Source: Hypericum androsaemum | Lineage: Eukaryota > Streptophyta > Magnoliopsida > Malpighiales > Hypericaceae | Assembly: GCA_963995505.1 (NCBI GenBank) | Contig: OZ023184.1 | Location: 16,428,228 to 16,492,227, forward strand | Length of the DNA: 64,000 nucleotides | Direction of reading: 5' to 3' | Shown here: positions 27,001-38,084 of the stretch, piece by piece | Layout of the letters: the number at the start of each line of letters is the position of its first letter | How positions within the stretch are numbered: the first letter of the stretch is position 1 | Translations under genes and position numbers: made by a program | The notes under the pieces: model-generated | What the model was told of the DNA's origin: nothing | Seen by the model: the letters and a program-made list of their open reading frames with translations, nothing else | The model's database searches: none

Positions 27001-27885
27001 AAGAACAACTTTGACATGAAAGATATAGGTCTAGCTGACATCATACTGGGGATTAAAATCTCTAGGACAACTGAATGAATTATTTTGTCACAATCTCACT
27101 ACGTTGAGAATGTACTCAAGAAATTCGATATTTTTGACAAACCTCCAGCTAAGACTCCGGTAGACCTGAGTCTACACTTGGCTAAGAACAGAGGTGACCT
27201 AGTATCTCAACTAAAATATGCAAAGATCATCGGGAGTCTAATGTACTTAACAAATTGTACACGCCCTGATATTGCATACTCAGTTAACAAGCTTAGTAGA
27301 TTCACGAGCAATCCAGGACCAGACCACTGGCTAGCTTTGGAAAGGGTTCTGAAGTATCTGAAACATACCATGAACCATGGCATATTTTATACTAGGTATT
27401 CAACTGTATTGGAAGGATACATTGATGCAAATTGGATATTGGACACTAAAGACTCCAAATCTACTAGTGATTATGTGTTTACCATAGGTAGAGGAGCTGT
27501 ATCCTGGAAATCCTCTAAATAAACGTGCATAGCTTGATCCACCATAGAGTCAGAGTTTATAGCACTAGACAAAGCTGGAGAAGAAGCTGAATGGCTCAGA
27601 AATTTCCTAGAGGATATTCCGTGTTGGAACAAGCCTGTGCCCCCTGTATTGATACATTGTGATAGCATGTCTGCAATTGGGAGAGCACAAAGTACTATGT
27701 ACAACGGTAAGTCTCGACATATCCGTAGGAGACATAACACCGTTAGACAATTGATCTCAAGTGGAGTAATAACCATTGATTATGTGAAGTCAAAGGACAA
27801 CATAGCTGATCCTTTGACGAAAGGAATCAACAGAGATCAAATGTACAATGCAGTAAGGGGAATGAGGTTAAAACCCACACATTAA
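24056..27885 (+). pseudogene. Copia gag-pol, disrupted (element 1)
   Basis: The start at 24056 reads [14 protein letters not shown] and meets a TGA at 24212-24214. The main gag frame then continues from 24148 after a small deletion and ends in a zinc knuckle [14 protein letters not shown]. Next come the aspartic protease ([12 protein letters not shown]), the GAG-pre-integrase (LWHDRLGHVN), the integrase core (THTDIC-like [22 protein letters not shown]...YSPQSNGIAERKNRT), a deletion after REPSYG, the reverse transcriptase (LNGELEK, CLYVDD) and RNase H ([29 protein letters not shown]). Several nonsense codons are TAA/TAG where the sibling element has CAA/CAG. The final stop is at 27883-27885. 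Confidence 0.93.
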
Positions 27886-28434
27886 AGAACGTTCATAGCG
27901 GTAACTCAACCATGATGAGTGGAGATCCCACAAACTTGGTTCAATGAGACAACTAAGTTATGGATGGTTCAGATGAATACTTGGAATCCGTTCCATTCTC
28001 AGAAGCTACCCAAGTACGAACCTGCAGAGGTGTGGTAAGGTTAAGCGTCTACGCTTTTAATAATTCCTATACCAGAAAAAAAGGTGGAGTATGGCAGGAT
28101 ACTCTTAATGGGAGATCACCTATATAAGTGTGAAGTGAGGCCGCTTCAAATAGAAAAAATACTTATAAATCCAAGATAAGGTGCATGGCCGAAACGGACA
28201 CAATGTGAGAACCAAGGGATATTAGAGATATCATTGTGTAAATGTTATTGTCTTGGTTTACATAAAAAAGCTGACCAGTTCAAGACATCGCGTTCACTGA
28301 GCAGCAAGTAAATCCGATAACATCTTACTAGAGAAGGTTCAAAGCCGTAAGCTACCTATCTCGATGCAATGATATTTCGTTAGAACTTTTCTTAAAAGTG
28401 TCATCATGTATTAATCATCATTCATGTGGGGGAT

Positions 28435-29365
28435 TGTTGGGTTTGAATACATAATAAATGTATTTGGCCTAAGCTGAAAGGCCCAAGCTGAAAAGCCAAA
28501 GCTGGAAAGCCCAACCTGAGAATGGGATTACCACATCGGAAATCGCAAGGAAATTTTTCCTGTTTATAAGGAGAAGCTCCAAACTGGTGTAATATTAAAT
28601 GTTCTACCTGAAGAGCTGATCGAGGCTGCCTGCGAGGATGGTGCGAAGCACTATCCGAGCACGAGCACGAGCACGAGCACGCGCTCGTAATGGGCGCTTT
28701 GTGGTGCACTTGACACTTCGCACGTGTCGCGAGGAGCTGGAAGAGCCTTAAGTATTTTGCCCTAGTTCGGAGAGAGCTGCGTAGCTACCGAAGTGACGAG
28801 GGGCTGCGAGCGTCTTCCAGAATGGCCACCGAAGAGGCACGAAGGGCTGGAACATCCTGAAAATTTCCAGACGGCTGAAGGGTTGCGAGATCCCTCGTGA
28901 AGGAGTGTGAGCGTAGGCCTGTCCCTCTGAGCGGTCACCACCTGGTCTGGGCACACCTGGAAGGATCCAGAATGCCACCAAAGGGCCACGAGCGCAGCCA
29001 GCCAGCCAGCTGGCCAAACGGACACGCCCCTTCGAAGTGCCTGCCTCCCTCACATCCGGCGCCTATAAGTAGGCCCATTCTCCATCATTTGCACTCACCC
29101 CACTACAACTTGCATAAGCATTCGTTAGCAATTGTAGGCTCTCTCTCCCTCTCTCATAAAATTCTGAATTTCCAAGGTTTGCCTGAAGCTTCAAGGGTCG
29201 TTGTGCTATGAACTCGGAAGCAGCCTAGTCGTTGTATCTTGGGGACGATTGCCGTAGCCCGTAAGCACTGAATACAGGGCAATCTCGTCTTACGGAGAAA
29301 AAGTCTTAACTCTTGCCTCGACTATTAAAGATCCTAATCAAGTACACCACCTCCGACAAACAACA
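28435..29365 (+). repeat. Copia element 1, 3' LTR (931 bp)
   Basis: Begins TGTTGGGTTTG and ends CAAACAACA, with AAATT following. About 250 bp (roughly 28762-29017) are absent from the 5' LTR. Confidence 0.93.
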
Positions 29366-29639
29366 AAATTAAAATTCAAACTCAAACATTCTTAATGAAA
29401 ATCCAAACTAATCAAAACTTGAAAAACTCTAATTTTAAAAACTCTAATTCGAACCCTAAACTCAAATTGTTCTAATTAAACTTTGGGCTTTGAACCCATC
29501 GTCATCTCCGTGAAAATCCATCGTCGTCTCCGTGAGGTCTTTGAACCGTCCCTAATCCACCCAAAGAATCTTGCAATCAAACGACCTACAACTTTGAGAG
29601 CTCCCAGCCGCCTCTACGTCCCGTCGTCCTCCTGCCGGA

Positions 29640-29920
29640 GCCACGACAACTACAAGGACACCAACCTCGACAACATCGACTACGACGATGCCGAGCAAGA
29701 TGCCCCCACCTTTGACGTGGAAGTTTAGAACAACAGAGGCGAGGAGGCCGAGATCGATCCGCTTGACACATTTGTGGAGGGGATACACGAGGAGGTGAGG
29801 GCGGCCCCTGTTCCGAAAGCGTAGGAGAAGAAGGCAGAGAGGTACATGGACGAGGAGGAGGAGGATGACCCCATGTAGAGCTTCCTGAAGGCGAAGAAAG
29901 ATTTGGGACTGACCTTGGCT
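29640..29920 (+). pseudogene. Captured DEAD-box RNA helicase (RH24-like) N-terminal fragment
   Basis: One uninterrupted frame resembles the acidic N-terminal extension of plant DEAD-box helicase 24: NIDYDDAEQDAPTFDVEV, EIDPLDTFVEGIHEEVRAAP, KKAERYMDEEEEDDP and SFLKAKKDLGLTLA. It contains TAG codons after FDVEV, VPKA and DDPM, so it is not translatable. There is no helicase core (no GSGKT or DEAD). Similarity stops at TTGGCT|GTTGTATC, which looks like an exon end with the start of an intron, so the fragment seems to be captured genomic DNA, not a cDNA copy. It lies inside the MULE between the Copia insertion and the right inverted repeat. Confidence 0.75.
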
Positions 29921-30180
29921 GTTGTATCAGGTTCGATTAGAGGTCTTTGATTTACATTCGAAGACGATTACATACGGAGAGGTACAGGTTTAATTAGAAT
30001 TGGGGTTTTGATTCGAGTGTTTCGAATCCAAAATGCAGCAAATTCTGTTTCTGGTTGATTTTGATTAATTAAAGAAATTTGATTAAGCTTTCGTTTTTAT
30101 CAAACCAGAGCCGAATAAATTTTTTGTTTGGAAGTTGAAGATGAATTGGGGAAGAAGGTGAAAGAAGAAAGATAAATTTT

Positions 30181-30389
30181 TATTTTTTAAGTGGAAGGAG
30201 TATTTCTGTCTTTTCAAGTGGGAGTTCACCGAAGAAAATGATATATTCCAGTAAAAAAATGGCATATTCTGACGACAGAGACCTGAGAGTATCTAAAACT
30301 AAACACGGGGGACGGTAAAATCATTTTTTGAAACCAAAGAATCCGATAAAAAATGTGACCAAACACCAGAGACAAGAGATGATTTACCC
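30181..30389 (-). repeat. MULE right terminal inverted repeat
   Basis: Inverted partner of 23100-23285; its outer end is GATTTACCC followed by the 9-bp duplication ATTAATTTA at 30390-30398. Confidence 0.85.
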
Positions 30390-30652
30390 ATTAATTTATT
30401 ATTGTCCTTGGAAAAATGTCATAGCGTGTTCTGTATAACAGTATAAGCACCTGAATAAATACACATGACCATTTTTTTAACAAGAAAAATTTTATTTATT
30501 CTCAAAATAATAATCAAAATAGTAAACTTATTATTTATTCTTTCTCAAAAAAATTTACTATTTATTATACCATTTAGTACCCAACAGCACATTTTGGCTT
30601 AAGTATACAAAAGATATACACCTGACCTATGATTTTCAAAAGTATCAACTAA

Positions 30653-31414
30653 GACCAATTTTATTGGTGATCGCTTCCGAGCGATCACCCACAAGAAGGC
30701 AAACTGAAAATTATTAAAAAAAAAGAAAATTATTTGGTGAGCGGCGAGCGGCTCGGGTGGCCGAGCGTCGCTCTCCCTTTTTTTTTTATCTTAATCTATT
30801 TAATGACATATGATACAATATTATTAGTTGAAATAAATACCGGTGTATATTATTTGTGTAGTTAAAAAAATATGAAAATTAGTATTTTTCAATTCTCTAT
30901 AAATAGAGCTCAATATTATTTGTATATTATTTATGTTTACATATATTTTTTTATGCACAATCTAAACTTTTCTCTTTCCTTACTACATAATCTATTTATA
31001 TTCCTTAACTATATTATTTCTTGTTATAATTATTTGGGATTCGAAAGCGGATGCCTACTTTATTGAAGGCGTTCGCTTTAAGAGACTTTGGGCCAGAGCC
31101 TGCTTGGGCTCCAAAGCGGAAGCCCGCTTCACGGTAAACAAGTCGAAGTCCGCTTTGGGTCAGCTTCGTATGGAGAGTCTGCTTTGGACTTAAAATAATT
31201 TTTATATATTCATTATAATTTATATGTAAACATAAATTGTTTATAGATAATATCTGGATGAGAGAAAAATTAATTGTTTATTTGGTGAGCGGATTGGATG
31301 AGATCACTAATAAAGATGGAAAAGAATTATGTTGAATTGAGTTGTATATTGATGAGAGAGAAATTATTTATTTATTGGTGAGCGGATTAGTTTCGGTCAC
31401 CAATAAACATAGTC
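30653..31414. mobile_element. Non-autonomous PIF/Harbinger-like (Tourist-type) element
   Basis: 762 bp flanked by TAA on both sides (30650-30652, 31415-31417). The ends are inverted repeats, GACCAATTTTATTGGTGATCG at left against GACTATGTTTATTGGTGACCG on the other strand, 17 of 21 matching. A 3-bp TAA/TTA duplication is diagnostic of PIF/Harbinger insertions. GGTGAGCGG words recur inside. No transposase is visible. Confidence 0.7.
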
Positions 31415-31558
31415 TAACGTGAGATCCTTGACAGAAGACACGTGGACCAAATTTTCGATTCAAAAATTTTAGTTTTTCCTTCAACTCCAATATTACTGGT
31501 ACATTCAGAATACAAACTGATTCTTTCAACAAATAATACAAAATGTTAAATTAAATTA

Positions 31559-32409
31559 GGGAAAAGTTCAAATTTGGTACCTATAATTACACGATTTTTG
31601 CGACATGATCTTGCAGTCTGGAAATGCCATTATTGGTCCCGAGGTTTATCCTTTTTGGCGACAGAGGCTCGGGACCTCTCCCGAGCCAAAATTGGCTCCG
31701 AACCTAGTTGACAATATGAGGTGGCACGCCACGTCGAATTTTTTTAACCGGTTGACAATATGAGGTGGCATGATATTAAATATCATTTTCAATCCCATAG
31801 ATTTTTATAGTTTTTAAAAACATCCCCTTTTCTTCTTCTTCCTCCTCCCCTCTCTCTCTCCACCCTCCCCCTCTCTCCCGCCTCTCTCTACTCCCTTCCA
31901 AGAGCAACATAGCCACTTAATCACAAAAAAGCTCCATTTTTTCTACAACTTTGAACTCCCACATAACTAAAAGTGGGGCCGGGATCGATGGGCCCCACCC
32001 AAGGCATGAACTTCCACATAACTAAAAATTGAGATGGTGTTGTGGGTTGGGTTGTGGGTTGAAGAAGATGGGTTAGGTTGGGTTGGGAGTTAAAGGAGAT
32101 GAATTGGGTTGGGTTTGGTTAGGTTGGAGTTGAAGGAGATGGTGTTAGTTTTTTGGTATTTAAATGATATTTTTGAAAAGTCAATAGGACTTTTTTGAAA
32201 TTTTTCTAAAGCCACATCATTACCAAAGGGCTAAAGAAATTGCTGAAGTGTTATGCCACATCAGGTTCGGAGCTAATTTTGGCTCGAACCGCGTCCCGAA
32301 CCTTTATCGCAAAAAATGAATAAACCTCAAGATCAATATTGACATTTTTAGATCACCAAATTATATCACAAAAATCGTATAACCACAAGTACCAAATATA
32401 AAATTTTCC
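31559..32409. mobile_element. Second Mutator-like element (non-autonomous MULE)
   Basis: 851 bp with exact 9-bp flanking duplications ATTAAATTA (31550-31558, 32410-32418). The inverted repeats of about 150 bp begin GGGAAAAGTTC and GGAAAATTTTA and share TTTGGTACC/TTTGGTACT, ACGATTTTTG, GAGGTTTAT and GAGCCAAAATT. The interior has a CTTCTTCTTCCTCC pyrimidine tract and GGGTTGGGTT-rich sequence but no coding region. It ends 190 bp before the PHS1 start codon. Confidence 0.85.
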
Positions 32410-32598
32410 ATTAAATTACTAGGAATTCGAACTCGCCGTTTAATGTTTATAAACTTTATATTCCCCTTATTCGGATACTAAAGTTTTAAAAAGAAATAAA
32501 CCGAAATTCCCGTGCGCCTAGAAGTAAATACACAAGTACGAAAAATACGGTTTTCGTTTTCAAATTTCACCTCAAAAAACATTTCAGAACCCCACGAA

Positions 32599-35465
32599 AT
32601 GGCGGGACCTCTCGCTGTAATCCCGATCGAGCATCCTGTCGTCGTCCCAGAGAAACCGCCGTCGCCGGGGGACGGGAACACCAAGTCGTGGCAGGTCAGC
32701 TTCTCCCGCTACCTGATCCTACCTCCTCCCCCCGCCGCCACCTGTCCCTCGCTCGTCCCCCTCCCGAACAGCCGCTGCTCCCGCCCCAAGCCGGGCGTCT
32801 GGATCTCCTCCCGCTCCCCGACCGTCTCCCTCCAGCTCCGTCAGGATCCATCCGCAACCATCACCGGATCTGTCCTCTCCGTCGTCTTCCAAGGCACCGT
32901 CCTTGTACGTTTTCTCTCACTTCGTGCTCCCTCTCCTTTTCCTTTTTCCGCTTTAGATTTTATCGTATGCATAATTTATCGGAGATTTAGCTCGTTTTGT
33001 TAGTCGGTGAGTGGAATCCGATTTCGGAATATATATTTATTTTTACTTCGTTAGTAGATCGGGAATTTGTTTTAGTCGATAACTTCTATTTTAAGCTCCG
33101 TTTGTTTGCCACTAACTAATTTCCTTTCTCAGAACATTTTCAAAATTTTTTAAATTAATTTTTTTGGTAGGTTTTGCTACTGGCTACTTTCCTTGCTTTG
33201 GATAGAAAATATTTTGCTAGTTGAAATTTTCTTGCACGTGTCAACTATTCGAAAACGCGGAAAATAGTTTCACGCGAGCCAAACGGAGCCTTCGATTTAG
33301 GTTTTCTATTCTATCCCTTCGCCATAGCACCAATTTTTAGAGTGAAGAAGCATGAGGAGAGGTGTCGATCCATTTACAAGATTTGCTTTGGTTTAAAGGC
33401 ATTTAATTCGTATTCGGATTAGCTCGTGTTCTTGAGATTCTGATTATTTAGGAAGAACAAAGTAAGAAATGTGTGGAAGCAAACTTCTGATTCTGATTCT
33501 TCTAAGGTCATGATGTACTTGAACTCTTTTGCGGTTGTTTATGTTTGGTTGATTTGTTAAGCTCTGGCTCGGTTAAGTAGCGGTGTTTGGTAACAAGTTG
33601 CTATTTGCACCTTCTTAACGCGAGGAGAGTTGTGATGCCATCGAAATGGTTCGAATTGGATGTATTGCAGGAAGAGCACTATGTTTCAAGGCTGCATTTC
33701 TCTTGGCCTCAGGTATCGTGTGTCTCCGGATTTCCTGCCCGGGGAACCAGAGCTGTAATTGTGACTTGCAAAGATTCTGCTGACGAGGTGAGCCATTTTC
33801 CAAGGCTGTATGTGATAGGATGTTAGTTGTTGATTAGTGACAGATGAAACTTACAAAATAGACATCCTCGTGCTCTGTGGCCATATCCTCCATTTGTTTC
33901 CTTGGACTTGTCTCTCAGTTGTAAGAATGTAACATTACTGTGCTCATTTGCTCTTTTATTTACCGAGCCTTTATGAGCAGCAAGTGTTTGATGTGTTAGT
34001 TCTGCTATGCCACTGAATTTTGCAGAATGGTTTCAGGAAGTTTGAATGTTGGTTGTAATTATCATCGTATTACGAAGATGAAAAATTGGGTAGCATGTAG
34101 TTACTGAAAGTTAACAATAGAAAAGAAGTATCTGATTTAGATCAAAGCCTCTCCCCCTATACCACTTAAGAAAACTGCCCTGTCTTTCCATTTTGCATCT
34201 TAACTGGAATAGCCGCTACATATATGAAACTGCACACATATGACATCCAGTTGCGGAGTTGCATGATTTTAGTGCATGTTATTTATTTTGGAGGTTTAGT
34301 AGATTATGTAGTTGGAAGTCCATTAAGCCAAATCTTTATTTTTTTCGAAAGTTTGCTTATTCACCAGAAGCTTAGTGAATCTTTTTTATGTCCTCCAGAT
34401 CCAGAAGTTTGCTTTAAGATTCTCGAAAGTTTCTGAAGCAGAGGCATTCATCAATTCCTTGAAGGTGAGTGGATGCTAAATATGCTATTCTTGTCCTCTA
34501 AATCAATAACGTTTTTTTTTCTCTCTTTTTTCGAAGAGGAATAATTTTGTTTCTTGGTGCTGGCAGTATATCTTGCAGGCTCAGACTGAGAGAGAATCTC
34601 CGGCCAATGATTTTCGAGCTGAGATGTTGTTGCACTCTGCTTTTACACCCTCTGCTGATGGATCCCCACCCGGGTGAGGAAAAGTGTTTCCATCATTCAT
34701 CCATTCTTCTTCTATGCAACTGAGTTTGTTCATAGGAACAAAGCTTTATGCTGGTTAGCTTATTGGAACTAGTGATATGCTGCTTGTAGGACTGACGTGG
34801 AACAATTGACTGCTTATTCACAACTTCCGCTGGGCTGCGACTACTTAACAGAGCAAGTTTCATGTACCAGAGAAACAAAACCGATTCATGGCCATAAACC
34901 CATTTCTCCGGCACTGCCTCCCAGCTTCATTTCATTACTGACTAACTGCTGTTCCCAGGAAAAACAAGGCACGAAATATGCCACAACTCTGAGTTTGTTG
35001 CAACATAAATCAGACACATATAAACTCTACTGAAGTCATCTTTGAAATGCAGAAGCAAAGAATCATGAATCGGAGGAGGCGGAGGATCTCAAATATCAAA
35101 TAGCGGTACTTTGACATCTTGATTTGATACATCTGAATCAATATTATCATACCGGCGGATTCTCAAGTTTTCTTTTTCTTTCTTTTTTACAGCGATACAT
35201 GGAGGATTCTGCATTTCAAGGTTTATTACTTAAATCCCTCTGTTGATGATTCCCAGCTAAGCATCTATACTTGTGAATGCTACTTGCAGAAAGAAGCTTC
35301 AACAAGTATAGATAGTTTCATTGCTGCAAGTTCTTTTCTAGGTATTTCACATTTTAATACTTTGCCCACACTGTATTTTTGCTTTCCTCATCTACAGATA
35401 TGCTGTATAAAGTGGAGAAGGTTATTAATGAAGTTGGAGAAAGCGTGTTTCAGTCATCTGCTTGA
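32599..35465 (+). CDS. PHS1: POOR HOMOLOGOUS SYNAPSIS 1 (PHS1) homologue
   Basis: PHS1 controls homologous chromosome pairing in plant meiosis, partly by admitting RAD50 to the nucleus. Eight exons: 32599-32904, 33671-33787, 34399-34464, 34567-34673, 34790-34992, 35053-35105, 35193-35220, 35398-35465, all in phase, giving about 315 residues (Arabidopsis protein about 340). Signature segments are TKSWQVSFSRYL near the N-terminus, the most conserved block EEHYVSRLHFSWPQVSCVSG with FPARGTRAV, then IQKFALRFS, PALPPSFISLLTNC and the C-terminal IARYMEDSAFQDMLYKVEKV. The exon 4 acceptor could be 34578 instead of 34566, and the exon 5 donor (A|GTTTGT) is weak. The stop lies within a 37-bp tandem duplication. 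The promoter is only about 190 bp from a MULE. Confidence 0.9.
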
Positions 35466-35524
35466 TTTCTCCCCCGGGTTTCATCTCCAGTCATCTGCTT
35501 GATTTCTCCCCCGGGTTTCATCTC
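35451..35524 (+). repeat. 37-bp tandem duplication spanning the PHS1 stop codon
   Basis: CAGTCATCTGCTTGATTTCT and the following 17 bases are repeated immediately at 35488-35524. The first copy supplies the last codons and TGA of PHS1; the second falls in the 3' UTR. Confidence 0.9.
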
Positions 35525-38084
35525 TCATCGGCTTTCTTTGAAGATTCAACTCTTCTCCTTGTACAGCCTGACCAGGTCAGCACCCTTGCTCCCTAGTATC
35601 TTTTATTTTGCGAAAAAACGGTAAATTCCAAACATTCACTTTATGCTGGATTCATAGCAAAAGACATTGGCGCCTTTGGATAGAGATTTAGTGAGGAGAC
35701 ATTAGCTGAACTTTTAGTCCGAAATGGTCGATTTACTTGCCTGATAGTGCCTCTCCAAATTGGAATCGGTACACAGATATAGCATTTGATCAACTTTCAA
35801 ACAAAATGATCAGGAATGTTCCTCTTGTTACGCACATTTTAGTTGTTACTCTAGTCGTTTAGATCACTTTTGTGATTGCCTCGAACTTTAAGATTAAGGT
35901 AGAGCCAGAAGTAAAGTCCTGCACTTGATCTTTAGTATCCGATCGCTCGCAGAAAGGCAAAACTAATCAAGAACTCGGAAAATTGCAGTCCTCGATTATG
36001 CAACAAGCTGTAACTAGGAAATCCTGGCCAAATTTATCGAGAACTCGGGATACTGCAGTCCTCGATTAGGCAATAATCCGTAACTAGGAAATCCTTGCCA
36101 CCCGAAAGAGCGAAACCGAACCTGCATTGTTCAAAACAAACTTCGTAAGATAGCTAACTTTTTGCGCGAGACCAACCATCTCAGCTGCAGTAAATTAGAG
36201 AGGCGTCATTAGATGCAGAGTGAGTTCTATTAACGTGTGCAAGTTATACGTCCGATACTCGGGCTTTGCCGGAGGTCCCGGGCTTCCGAGAAGGCGGGCC
36301 AAGATGCAAATGTTCCCCCCATAGGGGTATTCTGGTTTTGGGATTTTAATATGCGGAGGGTGAAGTGTATTAACTCGGTAATACCCACGATCATATTTTA
36401 GTTCATGACGTCCCGATCAACCTTCCCCTGTTTTGGAATCGAAGACAATTTCAACCAAGATTTTCATTAGTTCGAGGACGCGTTAAGATTCCTCGAAACC
36501 CAGCGATCATTATCCAGGATGCTGAGTAGAAGACCTAGACGACAGAATTTAGAAGCCACCAGAAATGGTGACTGGACTTCTATATCATTGGCCAGAGTTT
36601 TAACCTAAAATTGTATAATAGACTCTCCACGATTATGACTTGGTATATTCAATGATTAAGATTTTTTTGAGTGATAATTTTTTGGTGGGCCATTAATTTT
36701 CTCTCTCCTAGATCTAATTGACAAAGTAAGAGTCCATAAATTATCTTTTGATATAGAAGAACCATTATAAAATTATCCGGTTTTAACCGGGATTGTTCTA
36801 TTGTTGTCCTCGTATGGATGGACGCCAACTTGAAGTCATGTCCTAATGCCACGTGGGATCCCCTAACATAGGCTTCTGATCCTTTTTTATGAGGGTAACA
36901 TAGGCTTCAGCGAGAGCTACAAAGAAGTCGTCGTCATGCAGCCGGCAATAACGTAGATCTTATTGCTTAACTGGGGCCTCTCCACTCTTCAAAAACGGAG
37001 GCATTTTTTTTTGTCTCTCGTAGTTTGGTATTTCTCGACCGGCCAAGTAAAATGTGAGTGGGATTTGTTAATTGTGCGTTAGAATAATCATCATATCTAA
37101 CCCAAAAAATTAAGTCAATAAATATGTTGCTCTTTCTTATTTATAAATTGGGTCTAACAATTTTCTACTTCGGATATAAGATTCTCCGACAAATTGCACT
37201 GACCATTGGAATGAGACGGTATCTAAAATGAAAACACAAAGAATTGGCTAAAACTGTCGCCAACAATTAGGGGATAACAGCCAGGAGACAGCTTCCTCCT
37301 TAGCCAATTAAATGTCTACTGCTCCTTGGAAGAGACTTATTTTACGGTAGGCGGGGAAAACTAACAATTTTCTCTTAACATAAATCTCCCCATCTTCTGG
37401 ATAATGGGCAATGCAACTAGATTCTCTCGTCTAGTTGCTCCCCATATACCAGCAGAACAGATAGCCGCATCAACCAATGGTTGTATCGTGACAGCCGGAG
37501 TTGATTTAAGTAGAAAGAACTCGTATTTACTTAAATAAGGTTTAGGGTTCGAGTTTTTGTAAACGCAGTAGACTTTGTTGACCGTTAGATGTATGACAAG
37601 TAGTATTATAAGACGCTCTCGAGAGACACAAGTCAAGTGGTAAATAAGGATACACGACTTTCAAACTATGAAAGCGTAAAAGAAATCTAATTAGAAAAAA
37701 TATATTTTAGGGTGACAAACAAAAAGAAATGAAAAGAACATCACTTTTTTTTATTAACCAATCGATTAAGATTGAATTTGACAGGATTTGTGTGCTGTGC
37801 TTTCGGTGGATATCTTTTGCGTTAAACGCATGTAGCAGGTCCGGCACTTGAGGTATAAGCATGCATTAACGACAATTGATATGTCACAGTTAAGGGCAAC
37901 TGGAAACTTGGAACCATTCCTTTCCTACGTAGTTAATTCCAAAATCATCAAGCACTCGAATCAATAGATACGAGTAAGGGGTTGTTCTAATTTAATCAAG
38001 AGGTCTCGGGGTCATATATATTTAAAAAATTGTACCCAACTTAAACCTGAATTAGTCGTTCTGAGCGGTATAAAAAACCGTAGT
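35525..38084. other. Intergenic region between PHS1 and the LysM kinase gene
   Basis: A two-copy tandem repeat with a 70-bp period starts at 35971 and 36041 (GAACTCGG...TGCAGTCCTCGATTA). ACATAGGCTTC recurs at about 36867 and 36899. The remainder is AT-rich with no supportable gene. The LysM gene promoter should occupy the right end. Confidence 0.5.

Larger units (their letters stand above)
23343..29365 (+). mobile_element. Ty1/Copia LTR retrotransposon 1, full length but decayed
   Basis: 6023 bp with two TG...CA LTRs, AAATT target duplications (23338-23342, 29366-29370), a polypurine tract ATGTGGGGGAT just before 28435 and the order gag, protease, integrase, reverse transcriptase, RNase H, which is Copia order. 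It lies inside the MULE at 23100-30389. Element 2 at 52794-58807 is a close relative in the opposite orientation. Many stops and frameshifts make it non-autonomous. Confidence 0.95.
23100..30389. mobile_element. Mutator-like element (Pack-MULE) with nested Copia insertion
   Basis: Long terminal inverted repeats of about 190 bp face each other at 23100-23285 and 30181-30389; both begin GGGTAAATNATNTCTTGTC and share GGTGTTTGGTCAC, TTTTACCGTC and TTTTAGATACTCTC. Flanking 9-bp sequences match 8/9, the size expected for Mutator-like transposons. Once the Copia element (23343-29365 plus its duplicated 5 bp) is removed, the MULE is about 1.26 kb. It has no transposase frame but holds a fragment of a DEAD-box helicase gene (29640-29920), which makes it a gene-capturing Pack-MULE. 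Confidence 0.85.

Noticed and set aside
28748..29053. 101-codon frames in the Copia 3' LTR
   Set aside because: They lie in GC-rich U3 sequence, are not shared with the 5' LTR and resemble nothing.
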